Notes under the pieces: model-generated | Told to the model about the DNA's origin: nothing | Seen by the model: only the letters and a program-made list of their open reading frames with translations | The model's database searches: none | Position numbers and translations under genes: made by a program | Assembly (NCBI RefSeq): GCF_009663685.2 | Contig: NZ_RCOG02000032.1 | Location: forward strand, 125,382 to 189,381 | Length of the DNA stretch: 64,000 nucleotides | Source: Cupriavidus sp. U2 | Lineage (GTDB): Bacteria > Pseudomonadota > Gammaproteobacteria > Burkholderiales > Burkholderiaceae | Direction: 5' to 3' | Shown: positions 25,235 through 35,040 of the stretch, in pieces | Layout: each line of letters starts with the position of its first letter | Position numbering within the stretch: the stretch's first letter is position 1

Positions 25235-26038
25235 CTAGCGCACGATGCCGCGTTGGGTCGCGGCGAGGAACTCGACGAAGGCCTTTAGCGGCGCTGCCGT
25301 GGTGGCATCCGACTGGCCCAGCATGGTCGAAATTTCGTTGCGGGCATCGTCGAAGCTGAGATCCGACTTGTACAGCAGCTTGTAAGCCTGACGCAGCGCC
25401 GCGATCTGGGCCGCATCGAAGCCGCGCCGACGCAGACCCTCGACGTTGATGCCATGCGGCGTCGCCTTGTTGCCGCTCTTGTCGCTCGCGGCAATCACGA
25501 ACGGCGGCACATCCTGGACCAGTGCCGAAGCCCCGCCCAGCATGGCATGCGCGCCAATACGCACGTACTGATGCACGCCGCTCATGCCGCCAAGAATCGC
25601 CCAGTCGCCCACTTCCACGTGGCCGGCAATCTGCGCATTGCTCGAAAACACCGTGTGGTTACCCACGCTGCAGTCGTGCGCGATATGCACGTACGCCATG
25701 ATCCAGTTATCGCTGCCGATGCGGGTCAGGCCGCGATCCTGCACGGTGCCCGTGTGGATCGTCGTGAATTCGCGAATCGTGTTGCGATCGCCAATCTCGA
25801 GCCGGGTGGGCTCGTTGGCATACTTCATGTCCTGCGGCACTCCGCCCACCGAGGCATATGGCCCGATGCGGTTCCCCTCGCCGATCGTGGTATGCCCCTC
25901 GACCGTGGTATGCGAGCCGATCCGCGTGCCGCTGCCGATCCGCACATTCGGACCGACGATCGAGAACGGGCCGACTTCCACATCGGCGGCGAGTTCAGCC
26001 TTCGGGTCGATCAGTGCGGTGGGATGGATTTGCGTCAT
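25235..26038 (-). CDS. lpxA: UDP-N-acetylglucosamine acyltransferase
   Basis: A 267-aa left-handed beta-helix enzyme that transfers a 3-hydroxyacyl chain from ACP to UDP-GlcNAc, the first step of lipid A synthesis. Hexapeptide repeats run from IHPTALIDPKAELAADVEVG to about residue 190, followed by a helical C-terminal domain. The catalytic His lies in the AYVHIAHDCSVGNH stretch (~120-130). Length matches the family. It follows fabZ by 43 bp in the lpxD-fabZ-lpxA-lpxB order. Confidence 0.98.
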   Translation of the reverse strand: MTQIHPTALIDPKAELAADVEVGPFSIVGPNVRIGSGTRIGSHTTVEGHTTIGEGNRIGPYASVGGVPQDMKYANEPTRLEIGDRNTIREFTTIHTGTVQDRGLTRIGSDNWIMAYVHIAHDCSVGNHTVFSSNAQIAGHVEVGDWAILGGMSGVHQYVRIGAHAMLGGASALVQDVPPFVIAASDKSGNKATPHGINVEGLRRRGFDAAQIAALRQAYKLLYKSDLSFDDARNEISTMLGQSDATTAAPLKAFVEFLAATQRGIVR

Positions 26039-26081
26039 ACGTACTGTCCTGTGCTGTCAGTTCTGCTCGGTATCGGGAAGA

Positions 26082-26534
26082 TCAGGCCTCGGCCTGCTTG
26101 ACCGTGCACATCAGCTCGGCTTCGCAGGCAACCTCGCCATCCACGGTGGCGCTGGCCTTGAACTTCCAGATGCCGCGAATGTAGCGTTCCACGGTCACGT
26201 TCAGGTGCAACTGATCGCCGGGATACACCACGCGCTTGAAGCGGGCGCCGTCGATGCCGACGAAGTAATACAGCGCGCCTTCCTTGCGCTCCATATCGGC
26301 GCCAAAGGTCAGCAGGCCGGCCGATTGCGCCAGCGCCTCCAGAATCATGACACCCGGCATCACAGGTTGTTCCGGAAAGTGGCCCATGAAGTACGGCTCG
26401 TTGATCGTCACGTTCTTCAGGGTCTTGATCCGCTTCTGCGGTTCAAACTCGAGCACGCGGTCGACCAGCAGGATTGGATACCGATGCGGCAGCAGCTTCA
26501 GGATCTTGCGGATGTCGATATCGGAGGCTGTCAT
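26082..26534 (-). CDS. fabZ: 3-hydroxyacyl-[ACP] dehydratase FabZ
   Basis: A 150-aa hot-dog-fold enzyme that dehydrates beta-hydroxyacyl-ACP in fatty acid elongation and so competes with LpxA for hydroxyacyl-ACP. The active-site His is in PYFMGHFPEQPVMPGV and the Glu in the next helix (ILEALAQSAG). Its start overlaps the lpxD stop by 4 bp (ATGA), so the two are coupled. Confidence 0.98.
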   Translation of the reverse strand: MTASDIDIRKILKLLPHRYPILLVDRVLEFEPQKRIKTLKNVTINEPYFMGHFPEQPVMPGVMILEALAQSAGLLTFGADMERKEGALYYFVGIDGARFKRVVYPGDQLHLNVTVERYIRGIWKFKASATVDGEVACEAELMCTVKQAEA

Positions 26535-27637
26535 GATGATTTCTCTTCGTCTTGTTTGCTATTAACCCCGGCGGACGTGCCGCGCAGCCGGCGCTCCAGT
26601 TGCACCACACGCTCGCGCAGCTTCGACAGGCCACGCACGATGGCCGCGTTGCGTTCCCACTCGCCATGCGATGTGAACGGGAACACGCTGGTGAAATGCC
26701 CACCGGGTTTTGTAATCGATTTGGTAATCGAGGTACCGCCGGACACTGTGGTCCGGTCGGCGATATTCAAATGTCCGGAAAAATTGGCCGCGCCGCCAAT
26801 CACGCAGAACCTGCCGATCTTCGTACTGCCCGAAATCGCGGCCGTGCCGGCAATCACGGTGTGCGCGCCCACATGGACGTTATGGGCGATCTGCACCTGG
26901 TTGTCGATCTTGCAGCCGTCCTCGATGACGGTATCGGCCATGGCCCCGCGGTCCACGCAGGTATTGGCGCCAATCTCCACATCGTTGCCCAGCACGGCTC
27001 GCCCCGCCTGGGGGATCTTGACGTACTCGACCCCGCCCGGCCCGATATCGGGCGCAAAGCCAAAGCCATCGGCACCAATCACCGCACCGCTGTGCAGGAT
27101 GTTGCGCGCACCCACCACGCAACGATGATAGACAGAAACATTGGCGTAGATGAGCGTATCTTCGCCGATCTGCGCGCCTGCGCCGATAAAGGCATTTGCC
27201 AGGACGCGAACCCGCTCGCCCAGCCGCGCTCCGGCCTCGACCACCACGTTCGGACCGATAAAGCACGACGCCGGCACGACCGCGTCGGGCGACACCGTTG
27301 CACGCGGGTCGATGCCGGTACGCGGATCGGCATTGGCGGCGCGGTCGAAACGCTGGGCCACGCGCGCAAAGCAGACGTACGGATTGCGCGCCACCAACCA
27401 GTTGCGGCCGTCAGCCTGCCCATCCGCGCGAATGCGCTCCAGATCCGCCGGCGACACGATCACGGCACCGGCCTTCGAAGCCAGTGCCTGCGCCAGGTAG
27501 AGCGGATTGGAAAGAAACGACAGATCGCCGGGACCGGCCTGGTCGAGCGGTGCCAGACCGCCCACGGCCAGGTCGGGATCACCCACAACCTGCGCGCCGT
27601 TCTCGGTGGCGAGCTGACCCAGTGTGGGTGTCTGCAT
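26531..27637 (-). CDS. lpxD: UDP-3-O-acylglucosamine N-acyltransferase
   Basis: A 368-aa acyltransferase that adds the N-linked hydroxyacyl chain in the third lipid A step. An N-terminal uridine-binding domain (LSFLSNPLYLAQ) is followed by a left-handed beta-helix of hexapeptide repeats, with the catalytic His region NQVQIAHNVHVGAHT near residues 245-260. A C-terminal helix (ERNAAIVRGLSKLRERVVQL) binds ACP. AAGGA precedes the ATG at 27637. It follows skp by 49 bp. Confidence 0.98.
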   Translation of the reverse strand: MQTPTLGQLATENGAQVVGDPDLAVGGLAPLDQAGPGDLSFLSNPLYLAQALASKAGAVIVSPADLERIRADGQADGRNWLVARNPYVCFARVAQRFDRAANADPRTGIDPRATVSPDAVVPASCFIGPNVVVEAGARLGERVRVLANAFIGAGAQIGEDTLIYANVSVYHRCVVGARNILHSGAVIGADGFGFAPDIGPGGVEYVKIPQAGRAVLGNDVEIGANTCVDRGAMADTVIEDGCKIDNQVQIAHNVHVGAHTVIAGTAAISGSTKIGRFCVIGGAANFSGHLNIADRTTVSGGTSITKSITKPGGHFTSVFPFTSHGEWERNAAIVRGLSKLRERVVQLERRLRGTSAGVNSKQDEEKSS

Positions 27638-27686
27638 GGCGGTACTTCCTTGAAAAATCGTAAAGCGGCGCGCGAGCGCCCGCCGC

Positions 27687-28217
27687 TTACTTGCCGGAGC
27701 TGGCGTTCAGCGCCTTCATCACGTCGTCCGTGATGTCGATGCGCGGATTGACGTAGACCGCTTCCTGCACGATCAGGTCGTACTTGCGCTGTTCGGCCAG
27801 TTGACGGATCACGCGGTTGGCGCGCTCCAGCACCTGGGCCAGTTCTTCGTTACGACGCTGGTTCAGGTCTTCGCGGAACTCGCGCTGCTTGCGCTGGAAT
27901 TCACGATCGAGGTCGGCCACTTCGCGCTGACGGCGCTGGCGGTCGGCGTCGGCCAGCACGGCGGTGTCCTTGTCGAGCTTGTCGGCCATGGCCTTGATCT
28001 TCTGGGCCATGTCCTGCAGTTCGCGGTCGCGCTTGGAGAATTCCTGCTCGAGCTTGACCTGGGCGGCCTTGGCGGGCTGCGAGTCACGCAGGATACGCTC
28101 CGAGTTCACCGCGGCAATGCGCGCCTCCTGAGCCATCGCCGGGGCCGCCGCGCAAAGGGCCGCAGCGGCCAGCGCGGCCGCGCTCAGGGATTTGATCAGT
28201 GGAGTGTGGAGTTTCAT
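27687..28217 (-). CDS. skp: Periplasmic chaperone Skp/OmpH
   Basis: A 176-aa OmpH-family chaperone that holds unfolded outer-membrane proteins in the periplasm. The start at 28217 gives a normal signal peptide (MKLHTPLIKSLSAAALAAAA, cleavage near AMAQE). The mature part has the ARIAAVNSERILRDS strand followed by long charged helices that form the tentacles. It is 20 bp downstream of bamA, whose product inserts the Skp clients. Confidence 0.95.
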   Translation of the reverse strand: MKLHTPLIKSLSAAALAAAALCAAAPAMAQEARIAAVNSERILRDSQPAKAAQVKLEQEFSKRDRELQDMAQKIKAMADKLDKDTAVLADADRQRRQREVADLDREFQRKQREFREDLNQRRNEELAQVLERANRVIRQLAEQRKYDLIVQEAVYVNPRIDITDDVMKALNASSGK

Positions 28218-28237
28218 CAAACAAATCCTTTTGGGGA

Positions 28238-30547
28238 TCAGAACGCGGTACCAATCTGGAACTGGAACCGCTGAACCTTGTCGTTCTCGTCCTTCTTCAG
28301 CGGGAAGCCCATGCTGACCTTCAGCGGGCCGATCGGCGACAGCCACGACATACCGAAGCCGGTCGAGTACTTCAGGTCACTAACCGTGATCGGCGCGCCT
28401 TCCTGATAGACGTTACCGAAGTCGAAGAACGTAAACAGGCGCAGCGTGCGGTCAACACCCGAACCCGGCAGCGGGAACACGAATTCCACGTTACCGATCA
28501 TCTTCGAGGCACCGCCCACCGGGTTGCCGTTCTGGTCCTTCGGACCCAGCGTGCTGGTCTGGTAGCCGCGGACCGAACCGATACCACCGGCATAGAAGTA
28601 CTTGAACACCGGGAACGGCGTATTGCCGTAGCCGTGGCCGTAGGCCACCTCGCCGTTGAAGGCCAGCGTGAAGGCCTTCGAGATCGGATAGAAGTACTGC
28701 TGCTGGAAGCTGGCGCGATAGTACTGCGTATCGCCGCCCGGCACACCGATTTCCAGGTTGGCCTGGGTGTACGGTCCCTTGGTCGGGATCAGCGCACTAT
28801 CCCGGCGGTCACGTGCCCAGCCGACCGTGAACGGGAAGTTGTTGATCGGGTCGCCGCTGGCCTTGCCGATCTTCTGCAGCCAGGCCGTGTACTGGCTCGG
28901 CGTGTTGACCGAGGTATAGACCTGGGTACGCTCGTAGCCAATGCCGAAGAACACCGTATCGTTCTCGGAGAACGGCACGCCGAACTTGAAGCCGCCACCG
29001 GCCGACACGATCTTGTAGTCCTGGTCACCCGTGTAGTACAGCGGGCGGGACGTACGGTAGTAGATATCGGTCGAGCGGCTGATGCCGTCCACCGTGAAGT
29101 ACGGATCGTACTGGGTCAGCGCGATCGTACGGAACGACTTGGCCGTGTTCACATCGAGGCCAAGGCTGGTACCGGAGCCGAACACGTTGTCCTGGCGCAG
29201 GCCGGCCTGCAGCACGAGCTTGTCGGTCGACGAGAAGCCGAGACCCAGGCTGATCTGGCCGGTAGGCTTTTCCGTCACATTTACGTTCACATCCACCTGG
29301 TCGGGCGCGCCGGGCACATCCTCGGTCGTGATGTTCGTATCCGTGAAATAGCCGGTACGGTTGATACGGGCCTGCGATTGCTGGAGCTTCTCGCTATCGA
29401 ACCACGAGCTTTCCATCTGGCGCATTTCGCGGCGCACCACTTCGTCGCGCGTCTTGCTGTTGCCCACCACGTTCACGCGGCGCACATAGACACGGCGCCC
29501 CGGATCGACCATCAGGGTCAGCGCCACTTCGCGCTTTTCCTTGTCGATCTGCGGTTGCGGGTTGATCGTGGTGAACGCATAGCCGTACGTACCGAGCAGA
29601 TCGGTGATGGCCTTGGTGCTGGCCGTCAGCTTTTCGGACGAGAAAATATCGCCCTTCTTCAGCTGCAGCAGCTTCTGCATTTCTTCCTGCTTGCCCAGCA
29701 GTTCGCCGGCCAGGTGGATATCCGAGACCTTGAACTGCTCGCCTTCGGCGATATTCAGCGTCAGGTAGATATCTTTCTTGTCAGGCGTGATCGATACCTG
29801 CGTCGACTCGATCTGGAATTCCAGATAGCCGCGATTCAGGTAGAACGAGCGCAGCGCTTCCAGGTCGGCCGTGAGCTTCTGCTTCGAATACAGGTCGTTC
29901 TTGGTGTACCACGACAGCCAGTTGGGCGTGGACAGCTGCATTTCGTCGCGCAGCGTGCTTTCCTTGAACGCCTTGTTGCCGACGATATTGATCTGGCGAA
30001 TCTTCGCGACCGGGCCTTCTTCCACGTTGAACACCACGGACACGCGGTTGCGGTCCACCGGCGTCACGGTGGTCTGGACTTCGGCGGCGTAGTAGCCGCG
30101 GGCCACGTACTGGCGCTTCAGTTCCTGCTCTGCCTTGTCGATCAGGGCCTTGTCGTAGTAACGCGCTTCGGCCACGCCCACGGCCCGCAGCGACCGGCGC
30201 AGCGTGTCCTTGTCGAATTCCTTGATGCCGACGAATTCAAGCTGGGAAATCGCCGGGCGTTCCTCGACCTGCACCACCAGCACGCCGTCTTCGGCGCGGA
30301 TCTGCACGTCCTTGAAAAACCCGGTATTGTAGAGCGCACGGATGGCGTCGGCGCCCTTGTCATCGGTGAAGGTTTCGCCGACGCGCACGGGCAGGTAACC
30401 GAAGACGGTACCCGGCTCCACACGCTGCAGGCCTTCAACGCGAATATCCTTGACCACAAACGGATCTGCGGCCCAGCCCGCCGGGCTCCAGGCCGCAATA
30501 ATGGCACTCGTCAGCAAGCCCAGCGAGATGCGCTTATTTCTGATCAA
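28238..30547 (-). CDS. bamA: Outer membrane protein assembly factor BamA
   Basis: Omp85-family insertase, about 769 aa: five POTRA domains (~25-430, the first beginning at FVVKDIRVEGLQRVEPGTVF) and a 16-strand barrel with the conserved GSVRGYQTSTLGP loop-6 motif (VRGY in place of VRGF). The C-terminus FQFQIGTAF ends in the aromatic barrel signal. The start is uncertain. I chose TTG at 30547 because it has GAGGGG upstream and gives a clean signal peptide (IRNKRISLGLLTSAIIAAW); ATGs at 30577 and 30568 would only lengthen the N-terminal basic part. The order rseP-bamA-skp-lpxD is the standard sigma-E-linked envelope cluster. Confidence 0.97.
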   Translation of the reverse strand: MIRNKRISLGLLTSAIIAAWSPAGWAADPFVVKDIRVEGLQRVEPGTVFGYLPVRVGETFTDDKGADAIRALYNTGFFKDVQIRAEDGVLVVQVEERPAISQLEFVGIKEFDKDTLRRSLRAVGVAEARYYDKALIDKAEQELKRQYVARGYYAAEVQTTVTPVDRNRVSVVFNVEEGPVAKIRQINIVGNKAFKESTLRDEMQLSTPNWLSWYTKNDLYSKQKLTADLEALRSFYLNRGYLEFQIESTQVSITPDKKDIYLTLNIAEGEQFKVSDIHLAGELLGKQEEMQKLLQLKKGDIFSSEKLTASTKAITDLLGTYGYAFTTINPQPQIDKEKREVALTLMVDPGRRVYVRRVNVVGNSKTRDEVVRREMRQMESSWFDSEKLQQSQARINRTGYFTDTNITTEDVPGAPDQVDVNVNVTEKPTGQISLGLGFSSTDKLVLQAGLRQDNVFGSGTSLGLDVNTAKSFRTIALTQYDPYFTVDGISRSTDIYYRTSRPLYYTGDQDYKIVSAGGGFKFGVPFSENDTVFFGIGYERTQVYTSVNTPSQYTAWLQKIGKASGDPINNFPFTVGWARDRRDSALIPTKGPYTQANLEIGVPGGDTQYYRASFQQQYFYPISKAFTLAFNGEVAYGHGYGNTPFPVFKYFYAGGIGSVRGYQTSTLGPKDQNGNPVGGASKMIGNVEFVFPLPGSGVDRTLRLFTFFDFGNVYQEGAPITVSDLKYSTGFGMSWLSPIGPLKVSMGFPLKKDENDKVQRFQFQIGTAF

Positions 30548-30706
30548 AGTCGATCCCCTCTTCCTCATCGATTTCATGCAGGGTGTGGCTCCAGCGCCGA
30601 TTGCCGCTGCGCCTGACAATACCGGCACGACCGATCCTTCCCGACGGGGAAAATCCCCCCGGGATACGACCGCCCCCGTCCGACTGGCGCTTCCGGCTGC
30701 GCGAAA

Positions 30707-32104
30707 CTAGCCGCGCGCAAGAAACAGTCGGCTGACGTCATTGAACAAAGCGAGTGAGGTCAGGAGCAAGATGCATGCGATGCCGACCTTCTGCAGCATC
30801 GCTTGCCAGTGGTCTGGTACAGGCCTGCCAGTCAAAAATTCCACGCAATAATACAGCAAATGCCCCCCATCCAGCACCGGAATAGGTAACAAATTCAGTA
30901 CACCGAGGCTGACACTGACCAGCGCGAGGAAGCTCACGAACGGCTGCCAGCCCATGTTGGCGGCCCGGCCGGCATAGTCGGCCACGGTCAGCGGTCCGCT
31001 CAGATTCTGCAGCGATGCCTGGCCCACGAGCATCTTGCCAAGCAGCTTCAAGGACAGCGTGCTGGTGCTCCAGACCTGATCGGCCGCACGGGCCAGGGCC
31101 TGGGTAAACGGGTAGCGCACGATTTCGGTCTGCACGGCCTGGTTCAGCGCGGCGCCCAGCTTGCCGACCAGCGGCGCGGGCTCGCCATCGGCACCAGCCT
31201 TGCCGCCCGGTGCGGCATCGAGCTTGACGGTCACGTCGATGCGCTGGCCGGCGCGCTCGATCCCCAGCGTGACGTCCTGGCCCGGGCGCGCCCGAACGCC
31301 GCGAATCAGTTCGCCGGCCTGCGTCAGCGGCTGGCCCTGCCAGGCGACCACCTTGTCGCCGGCGCGCAGACCCGCCCGTTGTGCCGCCGAGTCGGCGACG
31401 ATCTCGGTAATGGTGACCGGCCCGCCCTTCAGGGCCAGGCCCAGCGTGGCCAGCGGGTCCTGATCGGGGTTCCCGCCGGTATCGGGAAGCCGGCCCAGTG
31501 CGACGTCCCGTTCGGCACCATCGGCACCACGGACGTGCATGACGGCACGCGTCTCGCCAAAACCCTGGGCAAACACGGCCATCCGCAGATCGTTCCAGGA
31601 TCGGACAGGCTCGGTCTGGCCATTCGCGCTCAGCGACAGCACGCGGTCGCCGTCCCGGACTCCGGCCTGGGCCGCCGCAGTACTGGCCGCCGGCGCGGCC
31701 AGCACGGGGGCGGGCTCGCGCATGCCGCCGGCAAACAGCACCAGATAGAGGGCGATGGCCAGCGCGAAATTCGCCAGCGGGCCAGCGGCCACAATGACAA
31801 ACCGCTTGGCCACCGGCTGACGGTTGAATGCACGCGGCAAGTCGGCCGCATCGATGGCCGGATCCGCGTCCGGATCGCGCTCCCGCTCGTCAAGCATCTT
31901 GACGTAGCCGCCCAGCGGGATGGCGGCCAGCGTCCATTCCGTGCGGTCACGCCCCTTGCTGACCCAGCGGGCCAGCGGACGGCCGAAACCGATCGAGAAC
32001 CGCAAAACCTTGACTCCGCACGCACGCGCGGCCAGGTAATGCCCCATCTCGTGAACGAAGATCAGGATGCAGAGGGCGACAACGAACGCGATAACGGTTT
32101 GCAT
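30707..32104 (-). CDS. rseP: RIP metalloprotease RseP
   Basis: A 465-aa inner-membrane site-2 protease that cuts anti-sigma-E and signal-peptide remnants. The zinc motif H18-E-M-G-H22 lies in TM1, and the second motif LLPIPVLDGGHLLYY in a C-terminal TM segment. Two PDZ domains lie between (~120-310). The start ATG at 32104 is chosen because AGAGGTG precedes it and TM1 starts at once; a GTG three codons upstream overlaps that ribosome site. It sits between dxr and bamA. Confidence 0.96.
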   Translation of the reverse strand: MQTVIAFVVALCILIFVHEMGHYLAARACGVKVLRFSIGFGRPLARWVSKGRDRTEWTLAAIPLGGYVKMLDERERDPDADPAIDAADLPRAFNRQPVAKRFVIVAAGPLANFALAIALYLVLFAGGMREPAPVLAAPAASTAAAQAGVRDGDRVLSLSANGQTEPVRSWNDLRMAVFAQGFGETRAVMHVRGADGAERDVALGRLPDTGGNPDQDPLATLGLALKGGPVTITEIVADSAAQRAGLRAGDKVVAWQGQPLTQAGELIRGVRARPGQDVTLGIERAGQRIDVTVKLDAAPGGKAGADGEPAPLVGKLGAALNQAVQTEIVRYPFTQALARAADQVWSTSTLSLKLLGKMLVGQASLQNLSGPLTVADYAGRAANMGWQPFVSFLALVSVSLGVLNLLPIPVLDGGHLLYYCVEFLTGRPVPDHWQAMLQKVGIACILLLTSLALFNDVSRLFLARG

Positions 32105-32153
32105 GGCAATCACCTCTTTCCAGATCCGGGCCTCGCCGCGATCGTGATGACGA

Positions 32154-33332
32154 TCAGCGGGCGGCCAGTTGTTTCAGCAGCGCTAGGGCGGCCTTGCGTG
32201 CCGCGGCATCGGCGGCCAGCACACCGTCGAGCGACCCGGCTTCACCTTCGGCGGGCTGCTCCAGCACACCGGCCACGACCCGCGCGATGTCCGTGAACCG
32301 GATGCCGCCGGCCAGGAACGCCTCCACGGCCACCTCATTCGCGGCATTGAGCACGGCCGGGGCCACATCACCGGCGCGCAGTGCGTCAAAAGCCAGGCCC
32401 AGGCACGGAAAGCGCCCCAGGTCCGGCGTCTCGAAATGAAGCCCGCCAGCCACGGTCAGGTCCAGCGGGGTCACGCCCGAGTCGATCCGTTCCGGATAGG
32501 CCATGCCGTAGGCAATCGGCGTACGCATGTCGGGGTTGCCAAGCTGCGCCAGCACCGAACCGTCGGCATAGGCCACCATCGAATGGACAATGCTCTGCGG
32601 GTGAATCAGCACCTCGATTTTGTCGGCCGGCGCGCCAAACAACCAGTGGGCTTCGATGACCTCGAGCCCCTTGTTCATCATCGTGGCCGAATCCACCGAA
32701 ATCTTGCGCCCCATCACCCACTTCGGGTGCGCGCAGGCCTGGTCCGGCGTGATGTCGTGCAGTGTCGACGGGTCGCGGGTGCGGAACGGGCCGCCCGATG
32801 CCGTCAGCAGCACCTTCGATACCCCTGCGCCATAGCGCGGGTCGCTGGTCGGCAGGCACTGAAAGATGGCATTGTGTTCGCTGTCGATCGGCAGCAGCGT
32901 GGCGCCGTGATGCTGCACCGCATCCATGAAGATGCTGCCCGACATCACCAGCGATTCCTTGTTGGCCAGCAGCACGCGCTTGCCCGCCCGCGCCGCGGCC
33001 AGCGACGAGCGCAGGCCCGCGGCGCCGACGATGGCAGCCATCACGGCATCGGTCTGTGCATCCGAGGCGATCGATTCGAGCGATTCCGGGCCGTAGCCGA
33101 CTTCGGTCGCGACGCCGGCCGCACGCAGCTTGCCTTCAAGCTCGCGCGCCGCCTCGGCCGAACCCACCACCGCCCGTGCCGGACGGAATTCGGCGCACGC
33201 AGCGGCCAGCTTGTCCACCTGACGATGGGCGCTGAGCGCGTGCACCGTGTAGCGGTCGGGATGTCGGCGCACCACGTCCAGCGTGCTTTCGCCGATGGAA
33301 CCCGTGGCGCCCAGAATCGTAATGCGTTGCAT
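32154..33332 (-). CDS. dxr: 1-deoxy-D-xylulose 5-phosphate reductoisomerase
   Basis: A 392-aa enzyme of the MEP isoprenoid pathway converting DXP to MEP with NADPH and a divalent metal. The N-terminal Rossmann motif ILGATGSIGESTLDVV, the PIDSEHNAIFQCL stretch with the metal-binding Asp and Glu, and the MGRKISVDSATMMNKGLEVI stretch are all intact. Isoprenoid output feeds UppS, encoded two genes upstream. It is 24 bp after cdsA. Confidence 0.98.
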   Translation of the reverse strand: MQRITILGATGSIGESTLDVVRRHPDRYTVHALSAHRQVDKLAAACAEFRPARAVVGSAEAARELEGKLRAAGVATEVGYGPESLESIASDAQTDAVMAAIVGAAGLRSSLAAARAGKRVLLANKESLVMSGSIFMDAVQHHGATLLPIDSEHNAIFQCLPTSDPRYGAGVSKVLLTASGGPFRTRDPSTLHDITPDQACAHPKWVMGRKISVDSATMMNKGLEVIEAHWLFGAPADKIEVLIHPQSIVHSMVAYADGSVLAQLGNPDMRTPIAYGMAYPERIDSGVTPLDLTVAGGLHFETPDLGRFPCLGLAFDALRAGDVAPAVLNAANEVAVEAFLAGGIRFTDIARVVAGVLEQPAEGEAGSLDGVLAADAAARKAALALLKQLAAR

Positions 33333-33356
33333 ATAACCAGACGAATTCAGTTGTGA

Positions 33357-34178
33357 TCAGACCCAGGACAGCAGCAGCGCCGCCAGCGGAAATACCGGGA
33401 TCAGCGCGTCGATGCGGTCGAGAACGCCCCCGTGGCCCGGCAGCAGCCGGCTGCTGTCCTTGATGCCGACCTGGCGCTTGAGCAAGGACTCGAACAGGTC
33501 GCCCACCACGCTGGCCGCCACCAGCAGCGTGGTCAGCATGGCCAGCACGCCCAGGCCCACCTTGTCGGCGATCAGCGAATACCAGGTAGGGGCGAAGGCA
33601 TGGCTAGCCGCCAGTCCCAGCGCGACGATCATCGCCAGCAGCCAGCCACCGATCGCACCTTCCCAGGACTTGCCCGGGCTGATGGTCGGCGCCAGCTTGC
33701 GCTTGCCGATGGCCTTGCCGACGAAATAGGCACCGATGTCGGCGGCCCAGACCAGCACGGCGGCGGTCAGCAGCACACCCACGCCGGCCACGCGCAGCGC
33801 CATGACCGCATGGCCGAACGCCGGCAGCATGATCAGTCCGAGCACGACGCCCAGTACGGTGAATCCGGGGGTTGCCTTCCGTACGCCGCGCGCCAGCAAC
33901 ACCAGCGCCACACCCCAAGCCACGAGCGAAGCCTCGAGCAGCCAGTCGATAGCGAATCCGGACGGCGCGAGATGCCAGGCCAGCAACGCCACCAGGCATG
34001 CCACGGCATAGACATATGGCCACGGGCGCGGCAGTCCGATCAGGCGACCGAATTCCCAGCCGCCCAGCAGCACGATGACTGCCACCAGCACCGCCAGCGC
34101 CGTGGGGGGCGCCAGGAACAGGATCGGCAGGATCAACAGCAACAGGCATACGGCGGTGATAACGCGGGTCAGAAGCAT
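33357..34178 (-). CDS. cdsA: Phosphatidate cytidylyltransferase
   Basis: A 273-aa integral membrane enzyme with about seven to eight TM segments that makes CDP-diacylglycerol from phosphatidic acid and CTP, the branch point of phospholipid synthesis. The family signature appears near the C-terminus as QVGIKDSSRLLPGHGGVLDR followed by IDAL, with all the acidic residues. It lies between uppS and dxr in the usual order. Confidence 0.97.
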   Translation of the reverse strand: MLLTRVITAVCLLLLILPILFLAPPTALAVLVAVIVLLGGWEFGRLIGLPRPWPYVYAVACLVALLAWHLAPSGFAIDWLLEASLVAWGVALVLLARGVRKATPGFTVLGVVLGLIMLPAFGHAVMALRVAGVGVLLTAAVLVWAADIGAYFVGKAIGKRKLAPTISPGKSWEGAIGGWLLAMIVALGLAASHAFAPTWYSLIADKVGLGVLAMLTTLLVAASVVGDLFESLLKRQVGIKDSSRLLPGHGGVLDRIDALIPVFPLAALLLSWV

Positions 34179-34217
34179 GCGGCTGCGATTCCCGTTGATA
34201 TGAAGGTACGACCGGCC

Positions 34218-34988
34218 TCAGGCCGTTCCCGACAGGCCCGGCGCCACGACCTGGGCACTGGTCCGGCCGAATCGGCGCTCTCGCTGGCGGTACGACGCAA
34301 AGGCCTTGTCGAGTTCCGCGGCGTCAAAATCGGGCCAGAACGTATCGGTGAAATAGAGCTCGGTATAGGCGAGCTGCCAAAGCAGGAAATTGCTGATGCG
34401 CTGTTCGCCGCCGGTACGGATGAACAGGTCCGGCTCGGGCGCATAGGCCATCGCCAGGTGCGGAGCCAGCATCGATTCGTCGATCGATTCCCCGTCTAGC
34501 ATCGGCGCGCGCGCCAGCATCTTGCGCATGGCCTGCAGCAGATCCCAGCGGCCGCCGTAGTTGGCGGCGATGGTCACGGTCAGGCCCGTGTTGCCTGCCG
34601 TACGCGCTTCGGCATCCTTGATCATCTGCTGGATGCGCGGGCTGAAGCGCGCCAGGTCGCCCACCACGCGCAGGCGGATGTTGTTCGCGTGCATCCGGAC
34701 CACCTCGCGGCGCAAGGCGGTCATGAACAGGCGCATCAGGAACGAGACTTCGTCCGCAGGCCGGCGCCAGTTCTCGGAACTGAATGCGAACAGGGTCAGG
34801 TACTGCACGCCGCGTGCGGCGCACGCCTGCACGATCTCGCGCACGGTGTCCAGACCCCGCGTGTGGCCAGCCACGCGCGGCAGGTGACGCTTTGTCGCCC
34901 AGCGGCCGTTGCCATCCATGATGATGGCGACGTGTCGTGGCACATAGGTGGTATCGGGAACGCCGAGCGTCGAACTGATATGCTGCAT
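34218..34988 (-). CDS. uppS: Undecaprenyl diphosphate synthase (cis-prenyltransferase)
   Basis: A 256-aa enzyme that extends farnesyl-PP with isopentenyl units to the C55 carrier for peptidoglycan and O-antigen. The catalytic Asp is in HVAIIMDGNGRWA, and the downstream FAFSSENWRRP and DLFIRTGGEQRISNFLLWQ motifs are intact. I use the ATG at 34988, which gives normal family length; a TTG eight codons upstream (35012) is an alternative. It follows frr by 52 bp. Confidence 0.97.
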   Translation of the reverse strand: MQHISSTLGVPDTTYVPRHVAIIMDGNGRWATKRHLPRVAGHTRGLDTVREIVQACAARGVQYLTLFAFSSENWRRPADEVSFLMRLFMTALRREVVRMHANNIRLRVVGDLARFSPRIQQMIKDAEARTAGNTGLTVTIAANYGGRWDLLQAMRKMLARAPMLDGESIDESMLAPHLAMAYAPEPDLFIRTGGEQRISNFLLWQLAYTELYFTDTFWPDFDAAELDKAFASYRQRERRFGRTSAQVVAPGLSGTA

Positions 34989-35040
34989 GGATTCGCGGAC
35001 GGGGTGGGACAACCCCGGCGGACGGGCCGCCGGGACGGCC